From contig CALGRX010000003.1 in assembly GCA_937880755.1 (NCBI GenBank), positions 1 through 34,096 of the forward strand: DNA of 34,096 nucleotides, written 5' to 3'. Below are positions 26,568-34,073 of this stretch, piece by piece (position 1 is the first letter of the stretch; each line of letters starts with the position of its first letter). The notes under the pieces are model-generated. The model saw nothing but the letters and a program-made list of their open reading frames with translations. It was not told where the DNA came from and did not search any database. The position numbers and the translations under genes are program-made. The DNA is from an uncultured Clostridia bacterium. GTDB lineage: Bacteria > Bacillota > Clostridia > Christensenellales > UBA3700.

Positions 26568-27812
26568 ATGGAATTTGGAAAACAAACGAAAATGATAGTG
26601 GCGCAAGCTGAAGAAAAACTAAAAAAACAATTCCAAGAAGTTGACGAGATTGCCTTGGTTAATCAAGCTAGAGTCTTGGACGCTTTTAGAAGCAACAATC
26701 TTGGACAAAGACACTTTGCGCCAACTAACGGCTACGGCTACGACGATATTGGCAGAGATACGCTGTGTAAGGTCTTTGCCGAGCTCTTTGGAACTCAAAG
26801 CGCAATCGTCAGTCCGTTGATTGTTTCGGGCACGCACGCTTTGTCGTTGACGCTGTTTTCTCTGCTTGGCAGAGGCGATAAAATGTTGTCGGTGACCGGC
26901 AGTCCTTACGATACTTTGCAGACCGTGATAAACGGCGACAATATCGGCTCGCTGAAAGATTTGGGCGTCATATATCGTCAAGTTGAATTGAAAAACGGCG
27001 ATTTTGACTGGGAAAATATAGAAAAATCCGTGGATAACGACACGAAATTGGTGTTCGTCGGTAGGTCGAGAGGCTACGAGTGGCGCGACGCTTTGACCGT
27101 AGAGCAAATTGGAAAGGTAGCTAAATTGGTCAAATCTCTAAATCCTAATACTATCGTAATGTGTGACAACTGCTACGGCGAATTTATCGACACCTTTGAG
27201 CCAACGGCTGTCGGCGTGGACGTGACCGCAGGTTCGATGATAAAGAATATTGGCGGTGGTATTGCTCCAACGGGAGGTTACGTGTGCGGTAGAGCCGACC
27301 TCATAGAAAAAATCAGCTATCGTCTTACTGCGCCGTCTATTGGCATGGAAGTAGGTAGTTACGCTTACGGGTACAAGGATTTTTATCAAGGTTTGTTCCT
27401 TGCGCCTCACGTCGTGGCTCAAGCAGTCAAGACTTCTTTACTATTTGGACAAGTTTTTAGTGACGTAGGATACAATACTATGCCTAAGCCTTGCGATAAA
27501 TGCAACGATATCATTAGGTCAATTAAGTTCGATACCGAAGAAGAATTGGTTGCGTTCGTAAGGTCGATACAGGAAGTTTCGCCAATAGATAGCAACGTCG
27601 TGCCTTATGCGTGGGATATGCCGGGATATGAGGACAAAGTTATTATGGCGGCAGGCACTTTCGTAGGGGGCGCTAGCATAGAATTGTCAGCCGATTCTCC
27701 AATCAAAGAGCCGTATATTGCTTACGTGCAAGGTGGTTTGACCTATGAACACGGCAAAATCGCAGTATCTTATTGTTTGGATAAGGTATTGAAAATCAAA
27801 GCAACTAAGTAA
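26568..27812 (+). CDS. ynbB: Methionine gamma-lyase-like PLP enzyme (YnbB / aluminium-resistance family)
   Basis: This 414-aa fold-type I PLP-dependent protein belongs to the family annotated as aluminium resistance protein or methionine gamma-lyase family. QRHFAPTNGYGYDDIGRD near residue 48 and SMIKNIGGGIAPTGGYVCG with Lys226 (likely Schiff-base lysine) are characteristic; Asp200 would contact the pyridine nitrogen. The true substrate of this family is not established. The start is ATG 26568 behind GAGAG; a frame extension into miaA is unlikely. The gene sits between miaA and lexA, a position conserved in Firmicutes. Confidence 0.9.
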   Translation: MEFGKQTKMIVAQAEEKLKKQFQEVDEIALVNQARVLDAFRSNNLGQRHFAPTNGYGYDDIGRDTLCKVFAELFGTQSAIVSPLIVSGTHALSLTLFSLLGRGDKMLSVTGSPYDTLQTVINGDNIGSLKDLGVIYRQVELKNGDFDWENIEKSVDNDTKLVFVGRSRGYEWRDALTVEQIGKVAKLVKSLNPNTIVMCDNCYGEFIDTFEPTAVGVDVTAGSMIKNIGGGIAPTGGYVCGRADLIEKISYRLTAPSIGMEVGSYAYGYKDFYQGLFLAPHVVAQAVKTSLLFGQVFSDVGYNTMPKPCDKCNDIIRSIKFDTEEELVAFVRSIQEVSPIDSNVVPYAWDMPGYEDKVIMAAGTFVGGASIELSADSPIKEPYIAYVQGGLTYEHGKIAVSYCLDKVLKIKATK

Positions 27813-27857
27813 TTGTAATATTGCCTTGTAGAAACGTTATTCGCTATAGCAAACAAA

Positions 27858-27885
27858 TGAAAAACCGCCTTACTCAGGCGGTTAA
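27858..27885 (-). terminator. Intrinsic terminator for lexA
   Basis: AACCGCCT (27863-27870) pairs with AGGCGGTT (27876-27883) across a 5-nt loop. Read on the minus strand, the stem is followed by five T's, so it ends lexA transcription. On the plus strand the T-run is missing, so termination of the ynbB transcript is uncertain. Confidence 0.8.
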
Positions 27886-27912
27886 ATTATACTATCAAGG
27901 TTGTTATTGATA

Positions 27913-28545
27913 TTATCTAAATTGGTTGCGCAGTAAGCCCGATATAACGCCCAAAATGCGGAATTGGTGGTCAGGCTCTACTATTATGTCGCTCATAAAG
28001 CTATTCTCAGGGTGAAGTCTAATATGGTCTTTTTCTTTGAAAAACCTCTTAAGCGTGACTTCTTCGTTGTCGATTTGAGCAACGATGATATCACCGTCGT
28101 TGGCGGTATTTTGGGCGTTGATGAGCACCATATCGCCGTCTAATATACCTATATCTATCATAGAACTACCTTTGACCTTAAGCAAAAAGCTCTTGTCATC
28201 GTAGCGGAAAAAGTCACTTGGAAGAGTGTAGGTTTGATCGACTTCTACTGCGGCAAGCAAAGGTTCACCTGCAGCGATATTGCCTAAAAACGGAACTTTG
28301 GCAAAGTCTTGCGAAGGCGTGCTATCGTTGTCCATTATCTCGATAGTACGATTTTTGCCGTCGGACTTGCGAATTAAGCCGTTTTCTTCAAGTTTGGTAA
28401 GATAATATTGCGCCGAAGCCGTAGATTTGAAGCCTACGACCGAGCAAATCTCTCTAACGCTTGGGGGATAATTGTTGCGTGCAACGAAATCTTTGATAAA
28501 TTGATAGGTTTGTTCTAGCTTTTGAGCTGATTTGGTATATGACAT
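27913..28545 (-). CDS. lexA: SOS repressor LexA
   Basis: This 210-aa protein has an N-terminal winged helix-turn-helix (about 1-65) and a C-terminal S24 self-cleavage domain. The cleavage bond is Ala92-Gly93 in NIAAGEP. The catalytic pair is Ser128 (KGSSMID) and Lys166 (TLKRFF). RecA filaments on single-stranded DNA would trigger cleavage and derepress the SOS genes. The ribosome-binding site AAGGAG lies close to the ATG. Its promoter spacer contains a LexA-type operator, so it is self-regulated. Confidence 0.96.
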   Translation of the reverse strand: MSYTKSAQKLEQTYQFIKDFVARNNYPPSVREICSVVGFKSTASAQYYLTKLEENGLIRKSDGKNRTIEIMDNDSTPSQDFAKVPFLGNIAAGEPLLAAVEVDQTYTLPSDFFRYDDKSFLLKVKGSSMIDIGILDGDMVLINAQNTANDGDIIVAQIDNEEVTLKRFFKEKDHIRLHPENSFMSDIIVEPDHQFRILGVISGLLRNQFR

Positions 28546-28563
28546 AATCTTCTCCTTATCAAA

Positions 28564-28592
28564 ATTTTAGCACATATGTTTGCATTTTGCAA
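28564..28592 (-). promoter_or_regulatory. lexA promoter with LexA box in the spacer
   Basis: On the minus strand, TTGCAA (28587-28592), 17 bp, TAAAAT (28564-28569). The spacer contains CAAACATATGTGCT (28569-28582), matching 11 of 14 positions of the Gram-positive SOS box CGAACATATGTTCG. Repressor binding there would cover the promoter. Confidence 0.75.
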
Positions 28593-28747
28593 CAAAAATT
28601 TTTAATTATCTGAAATTTGGTGAAAAATTACGTTTTATGGCGAAAAAATTGACGATTTTATTTAACTTTTATCCGCATTGATACGCTACTTTTTACTAAA
28701 ATACATTTTGCCTTACGTTATATTGAAAAATAATATTATTATATCAA

Positions 28748-29839
28748 TTATTGATCTACGTCGTCGATATCGTCAGTGTTGGTACTTTCTTCCAAATTGC
28801 CACGCAAAGTTACCTTTTTTGACGCGGCACGTTTGATTTCGTCACTAATTGCCGCATAGTGCTTTTTGGTAGTGTTGATGTCCTTGTGTCCCAAAACTTC
28901 TGCAACCACGTATATATCGTTGGTATTTTGGTATAGGCTAGTGCCGTACGTGCTACGCAGTTTGTGAGGCGTGATATGCTTGAGCGGTGTGATGATATGG
29001 GCGTACTTTTGTACCAAATTTTGCACGCTACGCACGTTGATGCGCTTGTTTTGCAAGGATAGAAACAGAGCCGATTGGTCGTCTAATAGCGGATTTTGGG
29101 CTCTTTCGTCCAAATATGCAAGTAATGCCTCGGCAACTTCGTCACCAAAATATAAGATCGTTTGATTGCCGCCTTTTCGAGTAATTTTGAAGGCGTTGTT
29201 GTTGAAGTCTAAGTCCTCGACGTTGAGTCCTACAAGCTCGGAAATTCTTATTCCGGTACCCAAAAAGAGGGTAAGAATAGCTAAATCACGCTTAGCTGTA
29301 CGCTTGTGGTAGGCTTTTTGTTGAGGCGAAAGACCTTGACCGTCTTCAACTACGTCTAGAAGCCTAGATATTTCGTCTACGTCAAGGCGAATGATAGGCT
29401 TTTCGAGCATTTTGGGCGTCATAACCTTGGATGCCGGGTCGCACGGCAAGTTGCTTTTGTTGTAATTGTACTTAAAAAACGACTTCAAGGTAGCTAATTT
29501 TCTTGCCTTGGTCTTGAGGGAATTGCTACGAGATTTGCCATCGGCCTCGTAATACGTGACGTATTCTAAAAACATTTCTATATGCGTCGTGGTTACTTGC
29601 GCTAAATGCTGATAATTAAACGAACGTATATTCACATTTTCAAATTCTATTATTTGCGTGGTCAAAAATTGAAAAAACAACCTTAGGTCGGTAGCGTAAC
29701 CGAGCTGAGTGAGCTCAGACGTGCTATTTTGGATACCGATAAAATATTCGTTGCAAATTAGGGGAAGTTGCTTTCTAATTTCCCTAAGTTTTTGTATTGC
29801 GGTAGTTTTTCTTTCGTCAAAATACGATTCGCCGTTCAT
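28748..29839 (-). CDS. Site-specific tyrosine recombinase (XerC/XerD-like)
   Basis: This 363-aa integrase-family recombinase has an N-terminal SAM-like core-binding domain (about 30-150) and a C-terminal catalytic domain. Expected catalytic residues are visible: Arg in GTGIRISELVGL, Lys in KITRKGGNQT, His-x-x-Arg in TPHKLRSTYGT, His in EVLGHKDINTTKKHY, and the nucleophile Tyr in that last segment. The protein is longer than typical XerC/D (about 300 aa), with an extra N-terminus and an acidic C-terminal tail (TNTDDIDDVDQ). No phage or transposon genes flank it, so a chromosomal Xer role or a relic integrase are both possible. The start at 29839 follows a promoter with a six-base gap and no ribosome-binding site. 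Confidence 0.88.
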   Translation of the reverse strand: MNGESYFDERKTTAIQKLREIRKQLPLICNEYFIGIQNSTSELTQLGYATDLRLFFQFLTTQIIEFENVNIRSFNYQHLAQVTTTHIEMFLEYVTYYEADGKSRSNSLKTKARKLATLKSFFKYNYNKSNLPCDPASKVMTPKMLEKPIIRLDVDEISRLLDVVEDGQGLSPQQKAYHKRTAKRDLAILTLFLGTGIRISELVGLNVEDLDFNNNAFKITRKGGNQTILYFGDEVAEALLAYLDERAQNPLLDDQSALFLSLQNKRINVRSVQNLVQKYAHIITPLKHITPHKLRSTYGTSLYQNTNDIYVVAEVLGHKDINTTKKHYAAISDEIKRAASKKVTLRGNLEESTNTDDIDDVDQ

Positions 29840-29845
29840 ATCAAA

Positions 29846-29874
29846 ATTATAACACAATCAGAGATAAACTTCAA
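29846..29874 (-). promoter_or_regulatory. Recombinase promoter, placed for a leaderless message
   Basis: On the minus strand, TTGAAG (29869-29874), 17 bp, TATAAT (29846-29851), then six bases to the ATG at 29839. Transcription should start at the start codon. The geometry is the same as for miaB. Confidence 0.72.
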
Positions 29875-30511
29875 TATTTGCACGACAATAAAACGGGCAT
29901 TTGTTCATTTATTTTGGAAAATCGACAAATGACAACGCCTAAAATATGTAATCGCCAATCGTAGTAAATTGCATATCAATAAGCAAATAAATCGTTATCG
30001 ATAAATTCGATGATAAACTAGTTAGACATTAAAATTGGATAATGGTTAGTTATGGATTGTTGAAAATAATTATTAATTTGTTGATAAATTAGAATAAAAT
30101 ACCCCTAACTATTCGCAAAGGTTGTGTTTTGCGAATAGATGTCTAATCGTGTATATCTACTTTTCTCTACTAAAAAGTGAGCTTGCGGGGAAGTATTTAC
30201 CCTATTTTCAATTAAGATTTGTTGAAGTTTTTGTCTAAAATGATATATTATTGTAAATTGTTGCGTTGATAACATGAAAGGGATTTATAGAGTAAATTTT
30301 TCTTAAGTGTTTTGTAGTTATATTTGTTTGAGCAGTATTATCCACCCTATATTTGCGTTATTTGCGATAAAAATCACGATTCTACGTATTCGATACTGCT
30401 TGGCACTACTCTACTAAATGACAATTATCGTTAGAATGGCAGGTACATCGGGCGAGAAATATATTATGCAACAAAATATAACAATTTTGACTATTATTTT
30501 TGCCAAGGATA
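29875..30511. other. AT-rich intergenic region without a gene
   Basis: There is no convincing ORF. The stretch is very AT-rich. An 11-bp perfect stem, CTATTCGCAAA/TTTGCGAATAG (30109-30138), lies inside a longer inverted repeat TTAGACAT/ATGTCTAA (30022-30029 with 30139-30146). A single DnaA-like TTATCCACC lies near 30338-30350, without a cluster. I see no ribosomal or tRNA gene here. Confidence 0.5.
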
Positions 30512-30539
30512 TTGACATAATTTTTGATAGCATTATAAT
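30512..30539 (+). promoter_or_regulatory. Strong sigma A promoter for the 30573 gene
   Basis: TTGACA (30512-30517), 16 bp, TATAAT (30534-30539). Both hexamers match consensus exactly. The start would be near 30546, giving a short leader with the GAGGAG ribosome-binding site. Confidence 0.85.
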
Positions 30540-30572
30540 ATATATTAGAATATGAAGTGAGGAGACTTTATT

Positions 30573-30956
30573 ATGAGATTTTTTAAGATTTTGTTTAAAC
30601 TGATACTTATCGTTTTGCTCGTTGCAAGTTTTGCACTAGAATATAACGTAATTAGCTTAGATAACGGTTTCGCTCTTGCGTCTTTTGATATGTCAGGTAC
30701 CGGTGACGCAGTTGAGGCAGGAACTATACAATCCGTAACCTACGATACCATTCCTTTTGCAGGTATTAATATTGCTTACGTAAAAGGTGACGCAGGATCC
30801 GGTATAGTATTTAACGCAACGGACGAGTATTTGGTAGCAAATAGTGCAACGCAAAGTACGGCTACCAGCCCAATCGTCTATCTCATCATCTTCTTCGTAA
30901 TCTTGATGATACCTACAAAGAAGATTAAACAACCCGTAGGCTCTAGAAGAAGATAA
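30573..30956 (+). CDS. Small membrane protein, unknown function
   Basis: This 127-aa protein has a basic start, a strong hydrophobic segment (about 5-23) and a second one near the C-terminus (about 98-115), ending in a basic tail (TKKIKQ, SRRR). The 75 residues between are polar, acidic and Gly/Thr/Ser-rich, and probably face outside the cell. The first helix could be a signal anchor. No family recognised. It stands alone with a consensus promoter, GAGGAG ribosome-binding site and its own terminator, so it is likely well expressed. Confidence 0.75.
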   Translation: MRFFKILFKLILIVLLVASFALEYNVISLDNGFALASFDMSGTGDAVEAGTIQSVTYDTIPFAGINIAYVKGDAGSGIVFNATDEYLVANSATQSTATSPIVYLIIFFVILMIPTKKIKQPVGSRRR

Positions 30957-30971
30957 CCTAAATTAAAATTT

Positions 30972-31010
30972 GGCGGCGTAACTAAACGATGGTTGCGCCG
31001 TCTTTCTTTG
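30972..31010 (+). terminator. Intrinsic terminator after the small membrane protein gene
   Basis: GGCGGCGTAAC (30972-30982) pairs with GTTGCGCCGTC (30992-31002), 11 bp with two G-U pairs, followed by TTTCTTT. Confidence 0.8.
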
Positions 31011-31114
31011 TATGCCAAATACTCTAATCTATGATTGCCCTAACGTAAGCCACCAATGGTATAAAATTTAGCGTCTTGTAGCTCGCATTTTGGTCGTTTA
31101 TATATAAATAAGGG

Positions 31115-31143
31115 TTGATTTTTTGCAAAAAATATAGTATTAT
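31115..31143 (+). promoter_or_regulatory. Promoter of the PadR-like fusion gene
   Basis: TTGATT (31115-31120), 17 bp, TATTAT (31138-31143). A GAGGTG ribosome-binding site and ATG 31161 follow directly. I see no clear PadR operator palindrome in the short leader. Confidence 0.65.
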
Positions 31144-31160
31144 TTTTTTGAGGTGTAAAT

Positions 31161-32483
31161 ATGGACAATAATGCTAACATCGACTTGATAAGAAGCCACG
31201 TTGATACTATCATTCTTCGTTCTCTTTTGAACGAGGATAAGTATGGCTTGGAAATCCTCAACGAGATAAAAGAAAAAAGCCAAGGTCTATATACCCTCAA
31301 GCAACCTACGCTATATAGCTGTCTAAAACGCTTGGAAAAATTGGGATATATCAGTTCTTATAAGGGCGCTACGTCCAACGGTGCGCAAAGAGTCTACTAT
31401 ACTCTATCCGAAGCCGGAAAAAACTTTGTTTTGACCGACCAATATCAATGGGAATATAGCCGTACAATCATAGATAACTTGCTCTCAGACAAAAAGTACG
31501 ACCCAAATACCGCTCCGCCGTTTGACGCCTCGTCACTTAGACCTATGACAAAAAGACAGCCTTCCAATCCAACTAATCCAAAGCCTTATCAGCCTATTGG
31601 AGAAGCCTTTTTGGAAGAGTCATACGATGACGGGGACGAGAGCGACAGTTCTACCGCTATGACCGAATCGGCTCCTAGAAGCGAGGTAGAAAGCACAATT
31701 GGCGCTACTGCTCCTACTCGACCTCAAGCTTATACTCCGCCTCAAAATTCTACGCCTACCACGCATAGCAACAGCTTTGAAAATTCCTTTAGCTTTGATA
31801 CGACAAGTCCAAACAAAGCCGAGAGCATGGTTTTGCCTGAGATGCCGACCGTCAATGAAAATACCAACGTCAACTATATCTCAAGCTTTGAAAATTTGTA
31901 TGCTCGCAATAATAGTACCGTCGTGGAACACGCGCCCGTGCAAAATAATGACGACGAATTTGATTTTTTGACAGTTACCGAGCTGAAAAATAAGTTGGCA
32001 CTCGAAGGATATACACTTAGACCTTACGTCAAGAAAAATACGACCGAGTATTACGTGGGCAAGTATTATAAGCCAAATAAACTGCTCTTCTTTACCTCGT
32101 TGATTATGAGCGTAATGTTTTTTATACAGATTATGGTTGCGCATTTTCAGTTAAAATACACAGCCGTTACTCCGCTAGTTTTGTGCATTTTGGCGTGTGT
32201 TGCAGTACCTGTCGTGACCGGTATTAGAATGTGGCTAGCCCCTAATAAGCGGTCACTTGCTGCGTTTAACCTAAAAAATGCACTGATAAATTCTTTGATT
32301 TTGCTCATAAATCTCGTAGTCATTATCGTTATCGTAGGTTACTTTGCAGGTGGAGCTAATTTCCAAGAGCCTTCTACTACTATCAAACCTATAGTTGTAC
32401 CGTTGATAATGCTAGTCAATATCCCTATAGCTATCGTGATATACGACTTGCTATTCCGCTCAAAATACTTCCACATAAATTAA
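31161..32483 (+). CDS. PadR-like DNA-binding domain fused to four membrane helices
   Basis: This 440-aa protein has an N-terminal winged helix of the PadR type (about 5-110), including LRSLLNEDKYGLEILNEI, TLYSCLKRLEKLGYI and the YYTLSEAGK wing. A linker of about 170 residues is low-complexity (S/T/P/N-rich) and probably disordered. The C-terminal third has four hydrophobic segments (about 308-329, 333-355, 373-396, 408-431). PadR proteins normally have a short dimerising C-terminus; this architecture suggests a membrane-tethered regulator. The ligand and targets are unknown. GAGGTG precedes the ATG and a terminator follows. Confidence 0.82.
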   Translation: MDNNANIDLIRSHVDTIILRSLLNEDKYGLEILNEIKEKSQGLYTLKQPTLYSCLKRLEKLGYISSYKGATSNGAQRVYYTLSEAGKNFVLTDQYQWEYSRTIIDNLLSDKKYDPNTAPPFDASSLRPMTKRQPSNPTNPKPYQPIGEAFLEESYDDGDESDSSTAMTESAPRSEVESTIGATAPTRPQAYTPPQNSTPTTHSNSFENSFSFDTTSPNKAESMVLPEMPTVNENTNVNYISSFENLYARNNSTVVEHAPVQNNDDEFDFLTVTELKNKLALEGYTLRPYVKKNTTEYYVGKYYKPNKLLFFTSLIMSVMFFIQIMVAHFQLKYTAVTPLVLCILACVAVPVVTGIRMWLAPNKRSLAAFNLKNALINSLILLINLVVIIVIVGYFAGGANFQEPSTTIKPIVVPLIMLVNIPIAIVIYDLLFRSKYFHIN

Positions 32484-32499
32484 GCTAATAACGAAACAA

Positions 32500-32525
32500 A
32501 AGCCACCAAAATAGGTGGCTTTTTA
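32500..32525 (+). terminator. Intrinsic terminator after the PadR-like gene
   Basis: AAGCCACC (32500-32507) pairs with GGTGGCTT (32514-32521) across AAAATA, followed by TTTATA. An A-run upstream of the stem means it could also stop minus-strand rnhA transcription. Confidence 0.85.
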
Positions 32526-32638
32526 TAATATTGTTTGGACAAATAGACTTGATTTTGATTAGCTATATAGATTAACTTATCTCTACGAATTGATTACAAG
32601 TTGCTAAGCTAAATACGATATAACAATATACGATAGTA

Positions 32639-33076
32639 TTATTGATGACTTTTGATTTCGCCGGTAGCCAATATGTCGCAACGATTGTTATATTCGTTGT
32701 CAGAGTGCCCTTTTACCTTGAAAAATCTATATTGATGCTTAGATAGTTCTATCAAAAGCATCTTCCATAGGTCGTCGTTTTTAACCTTTTGCTTAGAAGC
32801 TGTTTTCCAATCGTTGTTTTGCCAAGAGTCTATCCACCCCTCTTCAAAGGCGTTGCAAACGTAAGCCGAATCTGTATATATCTCTACTTGGCAAGGTTGA
32901 TTGAGCTGTCTTAGAGCTTGAATAACGGCAAATAGCTCCATACGATTGTTGGTAGTGTCTTTGTTGTACCCCGATATCTCTTTGACGTGCCCGTTGTAGA
33001 TAAGGATTGCACCCCAACCGCCCATTCCGGGGTTGCCCGAACAAGCACCGTCCGTATATATGGTTACTTGCTTCAT
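32639..33076 (-). CDS. rnhA: Ribonuclease HI
   Basis: This 145-aa enzyme cuts RNA in RNA-DNA hybrids. The catalytic acids are Asp9 (YTDGACSGNPG), Glu47 (MELFAV), Asp69 (IYTDSAYV) and Asp134 (NRCDILA), with His124 in VKGHSDNEYN. The basic/aromatic handle segment (EEGWIDSWQNNDWKTASKQKVKN) is present. The length is slightly below E. coli (155 aa). Its ATG overlaps the proC stop by four bases, so it is translated from the proC message. Confidence 0.96.
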   Translation of the reverse strand: MKQVTIYTDGACSGNPGMGGWGAILIYNGHVKEISGYNKDTTNNRMELFAVIQALRQLNQPCQVEIYTDSAYVCNAFEEGWIDSWQNNDWKTASKQKVKNDDLWKMLLIELSKHQYRFFKVKGHSDNEYNNRCDILATGEIKSHQ

Positions 33077-33855
33077 TTGCTCAGCTCCTCACTACGATTT
33101 TTGCAAGCGCGAATACCGTCTTTGATAGCTTGCTCCACGCCTTGAGAGTCAAAGGTTTTGATAGCCTCGATAGTCGTGCCACCCTTGGAACATACGTTGT
33201 CAATCATAGTGTCAATAGGAATTGTTGATTGCTCAACCATTTTGACCGCACCTTCGAAGGTCTGCAAGGTGAGCTCGAGCGAGTCTTCAAAGCTAAGACC
33301 GCCTTCGACGCCGGCTTTGGTCATTGCTTGGATAAAATAATATACGTACGCAGGTCCGCTACCACTGATTGACGTGACAGCATCAAAGAGAGATTCTTGC
33401 AAAAATACTGCTTTTCCTACGCTGTTGAATACCGCTAAAACAAAATCGTTGACTTGCCTTGGACAGTCGTTGATAGCTATTGCAGCCATGCCCTTGCCTA
33501 TCATACACGGGAAGTTGGGCATTACTCGCACAACGTGGTTAACGCCCGTTGCCGATTTGATTTTTTGCACAGATTTACCAGCCATTATGCTTATAATTGC
33601 TTCGGCTTGAATACCGCTGAGGGTATCGGCTATCGCATCAAAAACTTGAGGCTTGATAGCAAATATGATATATTTACATTCTTTGAAAACTCTAGAATTG
33701 TCGTCTGTGATTTCTATACCTTCAAAATTACCACGCGCAAGGTCAGTCATAATAATTTGGTCGGCTTGGAGCAATCCCCCGCTAAGCACGCCTTTTGCTA
33801 TGGCTTTTGCCATATTGCCGGCTCCGATAAAGCCTAGACAGTATTTTTGTTGCAT
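33073..33855 (-). CDS. proC: Pyrroline-5-carboxylate reductase
   Basis: This 260-aa enzyme carries out the last step of proline synthesis, NAD(P)H-dependent reduction of pyrroline-5-carboxylate. The Rossmann motif GFIGAGNMAKAI is at the N-terminus. The family signature VTSISGSGPAYVYYFIQAM and the C-terminal GGTTIEAI helix are clear. The start is ATG 33855 with AAGGAG upstream; the upstream in-frame codons are not needed. No proA or proB is in this window. Its leader overlaps the divergent tRNA-Trp promoter. Confidence 0.96.
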   Translation of the reverse strand: MQQKYCLGFIGAGNMAKAIAKGVLSGGLLQADQIIMTDLARGNFEGIEITDDNSRVFKECKYIIFAIKPQVFDAIADTLSGIQAEAIISIMAGKSVQKIKSATGVNHVVRVMPNFPCMIGKGMAAIAINDCPRQVNDFVLAVFNSVGKAVFLQESLFDAVTSISGSGPAYVYYFIQAMTKAGVEGGLSFEDSLELTLQTFEGAVKMVEQSTIPIDTMIDNVCSKGGTTIEAIKTFDSQGVEQAIKDGIRACKNRSEELSK

Positions 33856-33882
33856 AATAATCTCCTTATTGTAATTAAACTG

Positions 33883-33911
33883 TTGACACAAATGCCCTTT
33901 TTTTATATAAT
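33883..33911 (+). promoter_or_regulatory. Consensus promoter of tRNA-Trp
   Basis: TTGACA (33883-33888), 17 bp, TATAAT (33906-33911), both perfect consensus. It lies 12 bp upstream of the tRNA and back to back with proC. Confidence 0.9.
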
Positions 33912-33923
33912 AAATAAGAACTT

Positions 33924-33998
33924 AGGGGAGTGGCTCAACGGTAGAGTAGTGGTCTCCAAAACCATTGGTTGCGTGTTCGAATCGCGTCTCCCCTGCCA
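33924..33998 (+). tRNA. trnW: tRNA-Trp (anticodon CCA)
   Basis: The 7-bp acceptor stem AGGGGAG/CTCCCCT encloses a D-arm (GCTCAACGGTAGAGT), an anticodon arm GTGGT-CTCCAAA-ACCAT with anticodon CCA, and a T-arm GCGTG-TTCGAAT-CGCGT. Discriminator G and an encoded CCA end follow. Length is 72 nt without CCA, normal for Trp. Confidence 0.97.
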
Positions 33999-34028
33999 AT
34001 CAGTCTATATACGTAGGCTGATTTTTAT
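33999..34028 (+). terminator. Intrinsic terminator after tRNA-Trp
   Basis: ATCAGTCTA pairs with TAGGCTGAT (one U-G) across TATACG, followed by TTTTATTTT. Confidence 0.8.
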
Positions 34029-34050
34029 TTTATATCGCGATTCTCCACTA

Positions 34051-34073
34051 TTTTGCCATATCCTATGGCAAAA
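34051..34073. repeat. Perfect 10-bp inverted repeat near the window end
   Basis: TTTTGCCATA and TATGGCAAAA flank TCC. The last 20 bases of the window (GTTGCGTGTGACGCTCGCAA region) recall the hairpin-rich insert of the 135-350 element, but the window ends before this can be judged. Confidence 0.4.

Noticed and set aside
28748..29839. Prophage or integrative element carrying the recombinase
   Set aside because: No phage, relaxase, transposase or toxin genes and no flanking att-type repeats are visible; neighbours are housekeeping genes.
30529..30556. dif-like recombination site near the tyrosine recombinase
   Set aside because: The AT-rich near-palindrome is fully explained as the -10 region of the next promoter and lacks the 11-6-11 Xer site layout.
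29875..30572. Chromosomal replication origin
   Set aside because: Very AT-rich and one DnaA-like box, but there is no cluster of boxes and no dnaA, dnaN or similar gene nearby.
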